Source of the DNA: Pseudomonadota bacterium
Lineage (GTDB): Bacteria > Pseudomonadota > Gammaproteobacteria > Steroidobacterales > GCA-2729495
Assembly (NCBI GenBank): GCA_030836925.1
Contig: JAUPLK010000003.1
Span: forward strand, 1-21,127
Length of the DNA stretch: 21,127 nt
Direction of reading: 5' to 3'
Part shown: positions 8,424-16,007 of the stretch, piece after piece
How the letters are laid out: each line of letters starts with the position of its first letter
How positions within the stretch are numbered: the first letter of the stretch is position 1
Position numbers and translations under genes: made by a program
The notes under the pieces: generated by a model
Seen by the model: the letters and a program-made list of their open reading frames with translations, nothing else
Told to the model about the DNA's origin: nothing
The model's database searches: none

Positions 8424-9200
8424 CTATTGCCGGGCGACTTTCGGTGTCCTTGACTCGGCAAGGTATTTCGCCAGCTCCTCGGGCTCGAGGTAGCCACCGA
8501 TGAGTTCGCCGGACTCGAGCACGATGGCCGGCGTACCCTGCAGGCCGAATTCCCGGCCGATGTTGTAGTGCTCGGCAACGGGATTGGGCTTGCAGGCCTT
8601 GTCTTTCAGCACTTCGCCCAGCTTGGATTTCGTCATCGCACTGCGCGGGTCCTTTGCGCAGGCAACCTGTTCGGATTTCAGCCAGCTCTCGGTACCCGGT
8701 CCGCTGCGCGGAAAATACATGTAGCGCACACGGATGCCACGCGCGTTGTACTCCGCCATCTGGCGATGCAGTTTGCGACAGTAGCCACAGTCGACATCGG
8801 TAAACACCGTGACCGTGTCCTGATACTTCGCGGGCGCGAAGATCACCATGCCGGACTCGCTGACACCGGTCAGCACATCCTTGCGCACACCCTCGAGACG
8901 GCCTTCAGTGAGGTTCCGTTCTGAATCCAGATCGAAGATCTCGCCCTGCACCATGTGTCGGCCATCGGCCGAGACATAGGTGATTTTCGAACCGATCCGT
9001 ACTTCATAAAGCCCGGCGACCGGTGATGCGGAAATCTGCTCTGGCCGGATCTCCGGAAAGCGGGCCGAGATCAGCTTGCGCACATCGGCGACAGACCCAC
9101 CGGACAGGGCGCCGGGCACCTGGGCCATCGAGTCGGCGGCCGCAAACAGGACGGGTACTGCCAGACCGCCCAGAACCAGCAGACGAAGGAAAACGGACAT
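8424..9200 (-). CDS. dsbC: Thiol:disulfide interchange protein DsbC
   Basis: A 258-residue periplasmic disulfide isomerase. A signal peptide covers about residues 1-26 (hydrophobic run FLRLLVLGGLAVPVLFAAA). The N-terminal dimerisation domain follows (about 36-90), then a linker helix and a thioredoxin domain with the active site Cys138-Gly-Tyr-Cys141. A second cysteine pair, C181 and C203, corresponds to the structural disulfide of E. coli DsbC. The cis-proline is Pro224 in GTPAIV. The ATG at 9200 is chosen because it starts directly before the signal peptide and has AAGGTG just upstream; the open frame extends further but without homology. It lies 97 nt downstream of xerD on the same strand, the same order as the E. 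coli xerD-dsbC-recJ cluster. Here recJ does not follow; convergent fdxA does. Confidence 0.95.
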   Translation of the reverse strand: MSVFLRLLVLGGLAVPVLFAAADSMAQVPGALSGGSVADVRKLISARFPEIRPEQISASPVAGLYEVRIGSKITYVSADGRHMVQGEIFDLDSERNLTEGRLEGVRKDVLTGVSESGMVIFAPAKYQDTVTVFTDVDCGYCRKLHRQMAEYNARGIRVRYMYFPRSGPGTESWLKSEQVACAKDPRSAMTKSKLGEVLKDKACKPNPVAEHYNIGREFGLQGTPAIVLESGELIGGYLEPEELAKYLAESRTPKVARQ

Positions 9201-9296
9201 GAACGACACCTTGCAGCGTTTGGGAATCAGGCGGAATCGTAGCACGCGAAGTGCATTGGGCTGGACAACGTAATGCAGCAAGATGCGTGGGGGAAC

Positions 9297-10235
9297 TCAG
9301 CCGCGCGGATGATGCTGGGCGTGCAGTTCCTTCATGCGCTCACGGGCAACGTGGGTATAGATCTGCGTCGTGGACAGATCGCTATGACCCAGCAGCATCT
9401 GGACCACACGGAGGTCAGCACCGTGATTCAGCAGGTGCGTGGCAAATGCGTGGCGCAGGGTGTGCGGGGAAAGCCTGGCCTCGATATCCGCCTTCTTCGC
9501 ATAGCGCTTGATGATGTGCCAGAACGCCTGGCGGGTCATGCGATCACCCCGGCGGGTCGGAAACAGGTACTCGCTCTGGCGCTCCAGCAGGATTTCCAGA
9601 CGCGGGCCCGTCATGAATTCACGGATCCAGCGCTGCGATTCTTCACCAAAGGGAATCAGCCGCTCGCGATCACCCTTGCCACGAATGCGCAGCACACCCT
9701 GATTCAGATTGACTTCGCTCTGGCGGAGATTGATCAACTCGGAAACGCGCAGGCCCGTGGCATACAGCACCTCGAGCATGGCCCGGTCACGGTGGCCCAG
9801 CGGATCGCTGGTTTCCGGCGCAGCGAGCAAGGCATCGACTTCCGACTCGGTCAGCGAACGCGGCAACGACCGCCCGATCTTCGGCATATCGATCTTCACG
9901 GTCGGATCTTCCTGGATCACGCCTTCGCGCAACAGGAAGCGGTAGAAGCGCCGGAAACTGGACAATTGCCGCGCAGTCGAACGCGGCTTGGAACCCTGCT
10001 TGGCCCGGCTGGCGATGAATGCCAGCAGGTCGGCACGGCTGGCATAGATCAGGCTGGTGTCACGCTGGGCCAGCCAGCGCTGCAGGGCTGCCAGATCGGC
10101 GCGATACGCACCCAGCGTATTGGTCGACAGGCCCCGCTCCATCCAGATGGCATCCAGAAATTTGTCGATGACGCCCTCGGAAGAAACAGATTTCGTGTTG
10201 CTGCTGGTGATGTGGTTGACAGACGCTGGTGACAT
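9297..10235 (-). CDS. xerD: Tyrosine recombinase XerD
   Basis: A 312-residue tyrosine recombinase with an N-terminal SAM-like DNA-binding domain (about 20-105) and a C-terminal catalytic domain (about 125-305). All catalytic residues are visible: R163 in ATGLRVSEL, K187 in GKGDRERLIPF, H258 and R261 in HTLRHAFATHLLNHGA, H284 in LLGHSDLSTTQIYTHV, and Tyr293 as the nucleophile. With XerC it resolves chromosome dimers at dif. XerD is preferred over XerC or an integrase because of its length, the HTLRHAFATHLLNHGADLRVVQ pattern and above all dsbC downstream. The first 15 residues or so are longer than usual; the annotated ATG is the only clear ATG near the fold. It is divergent from the acyltransferase. 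Confidence 0.95.
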   Translation of the reverse strand: MSPASVNHITSSNTKSVSSEGVIDKFLDAIWMERGLSTNTLGAYRADLAALQRWLAQRDTSLIYASRADLLAFIASRAKQGSKPRSTARQLSSFRRFYRFLLREGVIQEDPTVKIDMPKIGRSLPRSLTESEVDALLAAPETSDPLGHRDRAMLEVLYATGLRVSELINLRQSEVNLNQGVLRIRGKGDRERLIPFGEESQRWIREFMTGPRLEILLERQSEYLFPTRRGDRMTRQAFWHIIKRYAKKADIEARLSPHTLRHAFATHLLNHGADLRVVQMLLGHSDLSTTQIYTHVARERMKELHAQHHPRG

Positions 10236-10427
10236 TACACTTCAGTCCCGTGCTATGGGCAATTGGGCAACAACTGCAAACCTGATCTGCGTCCCGCGAG
10301 TCGATTTCAGGATAATCAGGGCCTCTCTCATGTGACCGGAGTATGGGCAAAAGGTTGCCGCATCGGCGTGATTGCACTCACAAATTATGATGAATTACAT
10401 AAACTTACGATTTAACTAAACACGCGA
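10236..10427. promoter_or_regulatory. Divergent xerD / acyltransferase intergenic region with AT-rich segment
   Basis: This 192-nt region separates two divergent genes. Positions 10378-10420 are markedly AT-rich for this genome. On the plus strand, TTGCAC (10372-10377) and TACATA (10396-10401) stand 18 nt apart. TACGAT (10406-10411) and TTTAAC (10411-10416) are other -10 candidates, the last ending 11 nt before the acyltransferase ATG. No Shine-Dalgarno sequence precedes that ATG. No convincing xerD promoter was found. A gene in this gap is unlikely. Confidence 0.4.
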
Positions 10428-11165
10428 ATGCGGGACCTGTTTCGCGGCCTTGGGCACGGCATCTTCGGCGTGTATGCAACCGGCATCTTTGCGGCTGTCA
10501 GCCTGCCGACGCTGGCTGGCGTGGCCATTACGCCAGCCATCGCGGGACGCAGACAGCTGGTACGCCATGCCGCTGCAACCCTGCTGAGTCTTACCGGCAC
10601 GCGGCTGTCGGTCAGCGGACTGGATCACGTTCCTGAAGATCCCTGCATCGTCATTGCCAATCATTCGAGCTATCTCGACGGTCCGATTCTCAGCGCCGCA
10701 TTGCCGCCACGTTTCGGCTTCGTGATCATGCGAGAAATGACCCGCGTGCCATTTGCCCACTTCCTGTTACGTCGCATCGGTTCGGAGTTTGTCGAGCGCA
10801 AGGACACGCACAAGGGTGCGGCCGATGCGCGCCGGATACTGCACAAGGCGCGCCGCCAGGAATCACTGGCTTTTTTTCCCGAGGGTTCGATTTTCGACGA
10901 GCCAGGTCTGCGCCGCTTTCACAATGGCGCCTTTGCGGCGGCGGTGCGTGGCAATCTGCCGGTGGTTCCCGTGGTGATCCGCGGCAGTCGGGACATGCTG
11001 CCTGCCGCGCGGCGGCTACCCCGGCCCGGCCGCATCGAGGTCATCATCAAGCCGGCTCTGCGCCCCAGTGGCGACAACCCGGTCCATTCACTGCGGGAAC
11101 AGGCACGGCTGAGCATCCTTGAAGACCTCAATGAACCCGATCTGCTGCGGCACGAACTGACATAA
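10428..11165 (+). CDS. 1-acyl-sn-glycerol-3-phosphate acyltransferase-like protein (PlsC family)
   Basis: A 245-residue protein with the PlsC/LPLAT acyltransferase signature. The catalytic HX4D motif is His79-SSYL-Asp84, the glycerol-phosphate-binding motif FPEGS is at 150-154, and a VPVVIRG strand follows as expected. Hydrophobic segments at about 10-35 suggest membrane attachment. The family transfers an acyl chain to lysophosphatidic acid or a related lipid acceptor at the inner membrane. Many genomes carry several paralogues, so the main PlsC role is not certain. It is divergent from xerD and followed after 106 nt by a thiolase with its own promoter-like sequence. No Shine-Dalgarno sequence precedes the ATG. 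Confidence 0.88.
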   Translation: MRDLFRGLGHGIFGVYATGIFAAVSLPTLAGVAITPAIAGRRQLVRHAAATLLSLTGTRLSVSGLDHVPEDPCIVIANHSSYLDGPILSAALPPRFGFVIMREMTRVPFAHFLLRRIGSEFVERKDTHKGAADARRILHKARRQESLAFFPEGSIFDEPGLRRFHNGAFAAAVRGNLPVVPVVIRGSRDMLPAARRLPRPGRIEVIIKPALRPSGDNPVHSLREQARLSILEDLNEPDLLRHELT

Positions 11166-11201
11166 GTACCGATTTGGTCAAGGCCTAGGGGAAAACCGCG
11201 G

Positions 11202-11230
11202 TTGGCGCAGACCTTTTTGCAACGCATAAT
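11202..11230 (+). promoter_or_regulatory. Candidate sigma-70 promoter for the thiolase gene
   Basis: TTGGCG (11202-11207) and CATAAT (11225-11230) are separated by exactly 17 nt; the -10 box matches the consensus at five of six positions. It lies about 40 nt before the start codon. GGAGAG at 11261-11266 is the ribosome binding site and places initiation at the TTG at 11272. Confidence 0.5.
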
Positions 11231-11271
11231 CGGCCGCCATCCGGCACCAGCCAGCTCTGTGGAGAGACGTC

Positions 11272-12453
11272 TTGACTCAGGATGCGATCGTTATCGTTGC
11301 GGCACGCCGCACGCCCATCGGTGCCTTTCAGGGCGCCTTGAGCCCGGTTTCAGCGCCAGAACTCTCGGCCATCGCCAGCAAGGCCTGTCTCAGCGACTGC
11401 GGCATTCAGGCCGCGGACATCAGTGAGGCGCTGTTCGGTTGTGTGCTGTCCGCCGGTCTCGGCCAGGCGCCAGCGCGACAGGCCGTACTTGCTGCCGGTG
11501 TGCCGGACGCCGTGCCCACCACCACCATCAACAAGGTCTGCGGCTCGGGCATGAAGGCCGTACACATCGGCGCGGACATGATCCGTGCCGGCAACGCCGC
11601 GATCGTGCTTGCCGGCGGGATGGAATCCATGAGCAACGCGCCCTATCTGCTGCCCAAGGCACGCTCGGGCTACCGGATGGGGCACCAGGAAGTGCTCGAC
11701 CACATGTTTTATGACGGCCTGCAGAACCCCTATGACGGCCAGATGATGGGCATTTTCGGTGACGCGACGGCGAAGACCTACGGCTTCTCCCGTACCGAGC
11801 AGGACGAGTTCGCCATCGAGTCGGTGCAGCGGGCACTGGCCACAGCGGCGGCCGGGACTTTTGCTGCCGAGCTGGCACCGGTCACGGTCAAGGACCGGAA
11901 GGGCGAGACGCTCATCACCAGCGACGAAGAGCCGGGGCGCTGCGACCTGAAACGCATCCCGACCATGCGGCCAGCATTCGCCAAGGACGGTACCGTGACG
12001 GCGGCCACCTCCTCCTCGATTTCGGATGGTGCCGCATCGCTGCTGCTGATGAGCGAAGCCGAAGCACAGCGCCGCGGGCTGAAGCCGCTGGCGCGGATCA
12101 TCGGTCAGGCAAGCCACGCCCAGGATCCGGCATGGTTCACGACCGCACCGGGTCCGGCAATGCAGAAACTGCTGGCCCGAATCAACTGGAAGGTCGCCGA
12201 TGTCGACCTGTTCGAGATCAACGAGGCCTTTGCCTGCGTCACGCTCGCAGCCATGCGCGACCTGGATATACGGCATGACCGCGTGAATGTGCATGGCGGT
12301 GCCTGCGCATTGGGCCACCCGATCGGTGCAACCGGCGCACGCATCATCGTCACGCTGATCAATGCACTGAAAACACGCGGTGGAAAGCGCGGCATAGCCA
12401 CCGCCTGCATCGGTGGTGGCGAGGCCATAGCAACCGCCATCGAGGTCTTGTAG
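11272..12453 (+). CDS. Acetyl-CoA C-acetyltransferase (thiolase)
   Basis: A 393-residue thiolase. The acylated cysteine is Cys90 in NKVCGSGMKA. NEAF lies at 317-320, the catalytic His349 in ALGHPIGATGAR, and the second active-site Cys379 in ACIGGGEA. Length and motifs fit the biosynthetic type (condensing two acetyl-CoA), but degradative roles cannot be excluded. The start is TTG at 11272: GGAGAG lies 5 nt upstream, the family N-terminus (DAIVIVAARRTPIGAF) begins three residues later, and the only nearby ATG (11282) is out of frame. The stop lies 7 nt from the convergent stop of the ETF:ubiquinone oxidoreductase gene, another fatty-acid oxidation component. Chain-length specificity is unknown. 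Confidence 0.93.
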   Translation: MTQDAIVIVAARRTPIGAFQGALSPVSAPELSAIASKACLSDCGIQAADISEALFGCVLSAGLGQAPARQAVLAAGVPDAVPTTTINKVCGSGMKAVHIGADMIRAGNAAIVLAGGMESMSNAPYLLPKARSGYRMGHQEVLDHMFYDGLQNPYDGQMMGIFGDATAKTYGFSRTEQDEFAIESVQRALATAAAGTFAAELAPVTVKDRKGETLITSDEEPGRCDLKRIPTMRPAFAKDGTVTAATSSSISDGAASLLLMSEAEAQRRGLKPLARIIGQASHAQDPAWFTTAPGPAMQKLLARINWKVADVDLFEINEAFACVTLAAMRDLDIRHDRVNVHGGACALGHPIGATGARIIVTLINALKTRGGKRGIATACIGGGEAIATAIEVL

Positions 12454-12465
12454 CGCGGGGCTACA
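12449..12465. terminator. Small perfect hairpin shared by two convergent stop codons
   Basis: TGTAGC (12449-12454), loop GCGGG, and GCTACA (12460-12465) form a perfect 6-bp stem. Each arm contains the TAG stop codon of one of the two convergent genes: thiolase at 12451-12453 and ETF:ubiquinone oxidoreductase at 12461-12463 on the minus strand. There is no T tract, so terminator activity is uncertain. Confidence 0.35.
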
Positions 12466-14113
12466 TCCCGGAGTAGTTCGGCCCGCCGCCGCCTTCCGGC
12501 GTCACCCAGCGGATGTTCTGCGCCGGATCCTTGATGTCGCAGGTCTTGCAGTGGACGCAGTTCTGCGCGTTGATCTGCAGGCGCCGTTGGCCATCGGCTG
12601 CCGTCACCACTTCATACACGCCGGCCGGACAGTAGCGCTGGGCCGGTTCTGCATAGAGCGGCAGGTTGCTCTGGATCGGCACGGCCGGTTCTGCCAGGCG
12701 CAGATGACAGGGCTGGTCTTCCTCGTGATTGGTGCTCGACAGGAATACCGATGACAGGCGGTCGAAGCTGATCCTGCCATCGGGCTTCGGATAGCTGATC
12801 TGCGCTGCATCGGCGGCACGCTGCAGGCCCGCGTGATCCGGCTGGGGGCTGTGCAGGGTGAAGGGCAGCCGCCCGCGGAACAGGTTCTGGTCAAGCCAGA
12901 TGAAGGCACTGCCGGGAAACAGACCGAACTTTTTCTGTGCCGGACCGAAATTGCGTGCGGCATGCAGTTCGCGCCACACCCATGAATCACGCACCGCCGT
13001 CTCGAAGGATGCGAGCTCAGCCGGTGCTGCATCCCCCTCGCCCATTGCGGCAAACACGGACTCCGCAGCCAGCATGCCGGTCTTCATCGCCGTGTGCGTA
13101 CCCTTGATCTTCGCGCCGTTGAGGAAGCCCGCTTCACAGCCTGTCAGCAGGCCGCCGGGGAATACCAGTTTCGGCAAGGACTGCAGGCCGCCCTTGTTGA
13201 CGGCCCGTGCGCCATAACTGACCCGCTGCCCGCCTTCCAGGCAGTCGCGGATGCGCGGGTGCTGCTTCCAGCGCTGGAACTCCTCGAAGGGGTTCAGGTA
13301 GGGGTTGCTGTAGTTGAGCGCGATGATGAAGCCCAGGTACACCTGGTTGTCGGCAGCATGGTAGAGAAAACCGCCGCCCTCGGTGCTGCTGTCGAGTGGC
13401 CAGCCGAAGGTGTGGACCACGAGCCCTTCGCGATGCCGGGCCGGATCAATGCTCCAGATTTCCTTGATGCCGATACCGTAGTGCTGCGGGTCGCAGTCCG
13501 CCCGCAGCTGGTACGTCTCCATGAGTTCCTTGCCGAGGTGGCCGCGGCAACCCTCGGCAAAGATCGTGTACTTGCCACGCAGTGCATAGCCGGGCTGAAA
13601 CGAGGCCTTTTCCCGCCCGTCGGCACCGCGACCCAGATCGCCGGTCAGCACGCCGACGACACGCCCGTCCTCATACAGGACTTCCGCGCCGGCGAAGCCG
13701 GGGAAGAGATTGGCACCGAGTTCTTCTGCCTGCTGTCCCAGCCACTGACAGAGGCGACCCAGACTGATGATGTAGTTGCCCTGGTTGTGCATGGGGTGCG
13801 GGATAAATAAATCCGGCACCTTTATGTCGGCGGTGGGGTTGCGCAGCCAGTGGACTTCGTCGGCCGTAACCGCCGTCCTGACCGGCGCACCGCGTTCGCG
13901 CCAGTCGGGGAACAGTTCGTCGAGGGCGGTGGTCTCCAGCACGGCACCGGAGAGGATGTGTGCGCCGATCTCCGCGCCCTTCTCGATTACCGCAACCGAT
14001 ACTTCAGTGCCGGCATCCCGGGCCAGCTGGAGCAGCCGGCACGCAGCCGCCAGACCGCTGGGCCCGGCCCCGACGATCACGACATCGAAATCCATGCATT
14101 CACGATCAGTCAT
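12461..14113 (-). CDS. Electron transfer flavoprotein:ubiquinone oxidoreductase
   Basis: A 550-residue membrane-associated flavoprotein passing electrons from ETF (fed by acyl-CoA dehydrogenases) to ubiquinone. The N-terminus has the FAD-binding motif VVIVGAGPSG (GxGxxG at 15-20) and a glutamate-ending second strand (VAVIEKGAEIGAHILSG). The C-terminal ferredoxin-like domain has the four [4Fe-4S] cysteines, C495, C519, C522 and C525; the spacing of 24, 3 and 3 closely matches the human enzyme. The quinone-side motif GCEAGFLNGAKIKGTHTAMK is present. The start is taken at ATG 14113; ATG 14095, six codons in, is also possible. No Shine-Dalgarno sequence is seen at 14113. It is divergent from zapE and convergent with the thiolase. 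Confidence 0.96.
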   Translation of the reverse strand: MTDRECMDFDVVIVGAGPSGLAAACRLLQLARDAGTEVSVAVIEKGAEIGAHILSGAVLETTALDELFPDWRERGAPVRTAVTADEVHWLRNPTADIKVPDLFIPHPMHNQGNYIISLGRLCQWLGQQAEELGANLFPGFAGAEVLYEDGRVVGVLTGDLGRGADGREKASFQPGYALRGKYTIFAEGCRGHLGKELMETYQLRADCDPQHYGIGIKEIWSIDPARHREGLVVHTFGWPLDSSTEGGGFLYHAADNQVYLGFIIALNYSNPYLNPFEEFQRWKQHPRIRDCLEGGQRVSYGARAVNKGGLQSLPKLVFPGGLLTGCEAGFLNGAKIKGTHTAMKTGMLAAESVFAAMGEGDAAPAELASFETAVRDSWVWRELHAARNFGPAQKKFGLFPGSAFIWLDQNLFRGRLPFTLHSPQPDHAGLQRAADAAQISYPKPDGRISFDRLSSVFLSSTNHEEDQPCHLRLAEPAVPIQSNLPLYAEPAQRYCPAGVYEVVTAADGQRRLQINAQNCVHCKTCDIKDPAQNIRWVTPEGGGGPNYSGM

Positions 14114-14122
14114 GCGAAGCGG

Positions 14123-14128
14123 AGTCTA
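14123..14128 (-). promoter_or_regulatory. Possible -10 box of the ETF:ubiquinone oxidoreductase gene
   Basis: On the minus strand TAGACT lies 9 nt before the ATG at 14113 and matches four of six consensus positions. No clear -35 box is seen. If used, the 5' leader would be only a few nucleotides long. Confidence 0.25.
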
Positions 14129-14159
14129 GCCCATCAATCCCCGCATGCGCGATCCGGGT

Positions 14160-14188
14160 TTGCCGGAGACTCCCGTGGCTTCTACACT
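14160..14188 (+). promoter_or_regulatory. Candidate sigma-70 promoter for zapE
   Basis: TTGCCG (14160-14165) and TACACT (14183-14188) are spaced by 17 nt. The predicted transcription start, around 14195, is about 7 nt before ATG 14202. This argues against the longer open frame beginning at 14145 and for the start at 14202. Confidence 0.45.
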
Positions 14189-14201
14189 CGCGCCAGACCA
14201 C

Positions 14202-15299
14202 ATGAATCTACTCGACCGATATCACGCTCTGGGCATGGAACTCGGGCTCAGCAATGACCCGGCGCAGCTGCGTGCGCTCGGCATTCTGGAACGGGTCGGC
14301 CGTGAGCTGGCAGCGCGGCCAAGACCCCGCCGCCGGCCCGGGATACTGGGCCGCCTGCTGCCATCGACCCCCGCTCCGGCTCCGGTGCGCGGTGCCTACC
14401 TGTGGGGCGGCGTGGGCCGTGGCAAGACCTTCATGATGGACCTGTTGTTCGAATCACTGCCGTTCGACGACAAGGTCCGCTACCACTTTCATCGCCTGAT
14501 GAACCGCGTGCATGGCCGGCTCAAGACGCTGCGCGACCAGCAGGATCCACTGGCCAGCATTGCCGCGGAGCTGGCCGGAGAGGCGCGCGTCATCTGCTTT
14601 GACGAGTTCCACGTCGCCGATATCGCCGATGCGATGCTGCTCGCCCGGCTGCTTGAAGCCCTGTTCGGGCAGGGCGTGACCCTGGTCGCCACCTCGAACA
14701 GCGCTCCGCACGACCTGTATCGCGGCGGACTGCAACGGCAGCGGTTTCTGCCCGCCATCGACCTGATCCGGCAACACACCGAGGTCGTTCACGTGGACGG
14801 GCTCACCGACTACCGGCTGCGCGTGCTGGAGGCGGCCGAGATCTGGCATGCGCCGCTCGACCCGATGACCGACGGCAACCTGGAGCAGTACTTCCGGAAC
14901 ATGGCACCGGACCGGGGCACGGAAGGTGAGGTGCTGGATGTGTTGGGCAGAACCATCACCACCCGTCGGCGTGCCGAAGGCATCGCCTGGTTTGATTTCG
15001 ATGCGCTGTGCGCCGGGCCGCGCAGCCAGGAGGACTACATCGAGATCGCCCGCTGGTTCCAGACCGTGATCATTTCCGGTGTGCCGCGCCTGGATGAAAC
15101 ACGCGAGAACGAGGCGCGGCGATTCATCGCGCTGGTCGACGAGTTCTACGATCGCCGTGTCAACCTGATTGTCTCGGCCGCGGAATCCATCGGCCGGATC
15201 TATGCCGGCACCCGGCTCAGCCGGGAATTCGAACGCACCCGCAGCCGGCTGCTCGAGATGCAGTCGATGGAATACCTAGCCGCCGAACATCTGCCCTGA
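14202..15299 (+). CDS. zapE: Cell division AFG1-family ATPase ZapE
   Basis: A 365-residue P-loop ATPase of the AFG1/ZapE family; E. coli ZapE is of similar size. Walker A is GGVGRGKT at 69-76 and Walker B is VICFDEFHVADI around 130-141 (D134, E135). TSNSAPHDLYRGGLQRQRFLPAI carries the sensor region typical of the family. The C-terminal IISGVPRL and the segment around RFIALVDEFYDRRVNLI are also conserved. In E. coli the protein associates with the FtsZ ring and affects its stability under stress. ATG 14202 is chosen because an appropriately placed promoter lies just upstream. A longer frame from 14145 would add 19 residues without family similarity. It is followed after 52 nt by a separately controlled VOC gene. 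Confidence 0.95.
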   Translation: MNLLDRYHALGMELGLSNDPAQLRALGILERVGRELAARPRPRRRPGILGRLLPSTPAPAPVRGAYLWGGVGRGKTFMMDLLFESLPFDDKVRYHFHRLMNRVHGRLKTLRDQQDPLASIAAELAGEARVICFDEFHVADIADAMLLARLLEALFGQGVTLVATSNSAPHDLYRGGLQRQRFLPAIDLIRQHTEVVHVDGLTDYRLRVLEAAEIWHAPLDPMTDGNLEQYFRNMAPDRGTEGEVLDVLGRTITTRRRAEGIAWFDFDALCAGPRSQEDYIEIARWFQTVIISGVPRLDETRENEARRFIALVDEFYDRRVNLIVSAAESIGRIYAGTRLSREFERTRSRLLEMQSMEYLAAEHLP

Positions 15300-15317
15300 T
15301 CAGCGACCCTGCTCCGC

Positions 15318-15345
15318 TATACTCAAGCCGGTCAACAGACAGGAG
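15318..15345 (+). promoter_or_regulatory. Promoter -10 box and ribosome binding site of the VOC gene
   Basis: TATACT at 15318-15323 is a near-consensus -10 box; the -35 region is poor (CTGATC, 16 nt upstream, overlapping the end of zapE). AGGAG at 15341-15345 lies 6 nt before the ATG at 15352. The gene therefore seems to have its own promoter. Confidence 0.45.
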
Positions 15346-15351
15346 TTCACC

Positions 15352-15960
15352 ATGCGCCTGCACAGGATTCTTCTGCTGCTTTTGTGCGGAGCGGGCAGTT
15401 TCGTCGCTGCCCCGGCAATTTTCGCAGCACCGGTCAGCGAGGCCGAGCGCGTGCCCATAGACCTGCGGCGCACCACCCTGATCGTGCGCGACATGGACAC
15501 CTCGCTGCGCTTCTACCGCGACGTACTGGGCCTCAAGGTGGCCTATGACCAGATCATCCGCACGCCGCGGGATGCAGCGAGTGATGCCGCCGCCGATCGC
15601 TCGTTGCGACTGGTGCTGATGCAGGCCAATGACGATTTCATCGGCATGATCGGCATGATCCAGTATTTCAAGCCGCTGAAGCCCGTTCCGGCTGCCCCGT
15701 TGGAGCCTTTCAGCATCGGCAGCATGGTGTTCGTGTTCAACGTGAAAAATGCCGCGGCGAAGTTCGATGCGGCACGCAAGATGCCTGGTGTACGGGTGAT
15801 CGATGAACCGACACGAACGACCTATCCGGGTTATGGCGGCAGGGGTGTGATCCCGGTGCTCGTCAGCACGCTCACCGACCCGGACGGTTATGCCATCGAG
15901 CTGAATGAACTGCTGGTGGAAAACCCGCGCAGCGTGGACACCGCACCGGCGACGCCGTAG
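15352..15960 (+). CDS. Exported VOC-fold (glyoxalase/bleomycin-resistance-like) protein
   Basis: A 202-residue protein. Residues 1-25 form a Sec signal peptide: MRLHR, then a leucine-rich core, then APAIFAAP, with likely cleavage after Ala25 or Ala26. The cysteine in the core is not in a proper lipobox, so it is probably a free periplasmic protein. The rest is one vicinal-oxygen-chelate module: RTTLIVRDMDTSLRFYRDVLG opens the first beta-alpha-beta-beta-beta unit, and TDPDGYAIELNELL closes the second with the usual glutamate. The histidine commonly found in the first strand of metal-binding members is replaced by Thr41/Thr42. An enzymatic role cannot be assigned. Signal peptides are uncommon in this superfamily. 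An inverted repeat lies just after the stop. Confidence 0.85.
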   Translation: MRLHRILLLLLCGAGSFVAAPAIFAAPVSEAERVPIDLRRTTLIVRDMDTSLRFYRDVLGLKVAYDQIIRTPRDAASDAAADRSLRLVLMQANDDFIGMIGMIQYFKPLKPVPAAPLEPFSIGSMVFVFNVKNAAAKFDAARKMPGVRVIDEPTRTTYPGYGGRGVIPVLVSTLTDPDGYAIELNELLVENPRSVDTAPATP

Positions 15961-15969
15961 GTCGGTTGC

Positions 15970-16002
15970 GCGCCTGCCGGTGAAAACCTCGCCGGCAGGC
16001 GC
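15970..16002. terminator. Strong hairpin between convergent genes
   Basis: GCGCCTGCCGG (15970-15980) and CCGGCAGGCGC (15992-16002) form a perfect 11-bp stem around an 11-nt loop. It fills the gap between the stops of the VOC gene (15960) and the minus-strand gene (16008). There is no T run on either side, but symmetry and position suggest a bidirectional terminator. Confidence 0.6.
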
Positions 16003-16007
16003 TGCTG

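Noticed and set aside
9273..10232. A 319-codon plus-strand frame opposite xerD
   Set aside because: It mirrors xerD, all of whose catalytic residues are intact on the other strand.
11350..12318. A 322-codon minus-strand frame opposite the thiolase
   Set aside because: It lies entirely inside an intact thiolase gene, with no ribosome binding site or recognisable motif.
14145..14201. N-terminal extension of zapE from an upstream ATG
   Set aside because: The extension covers the predicted promoter, has no family similarity and would make the protein longer than usual.
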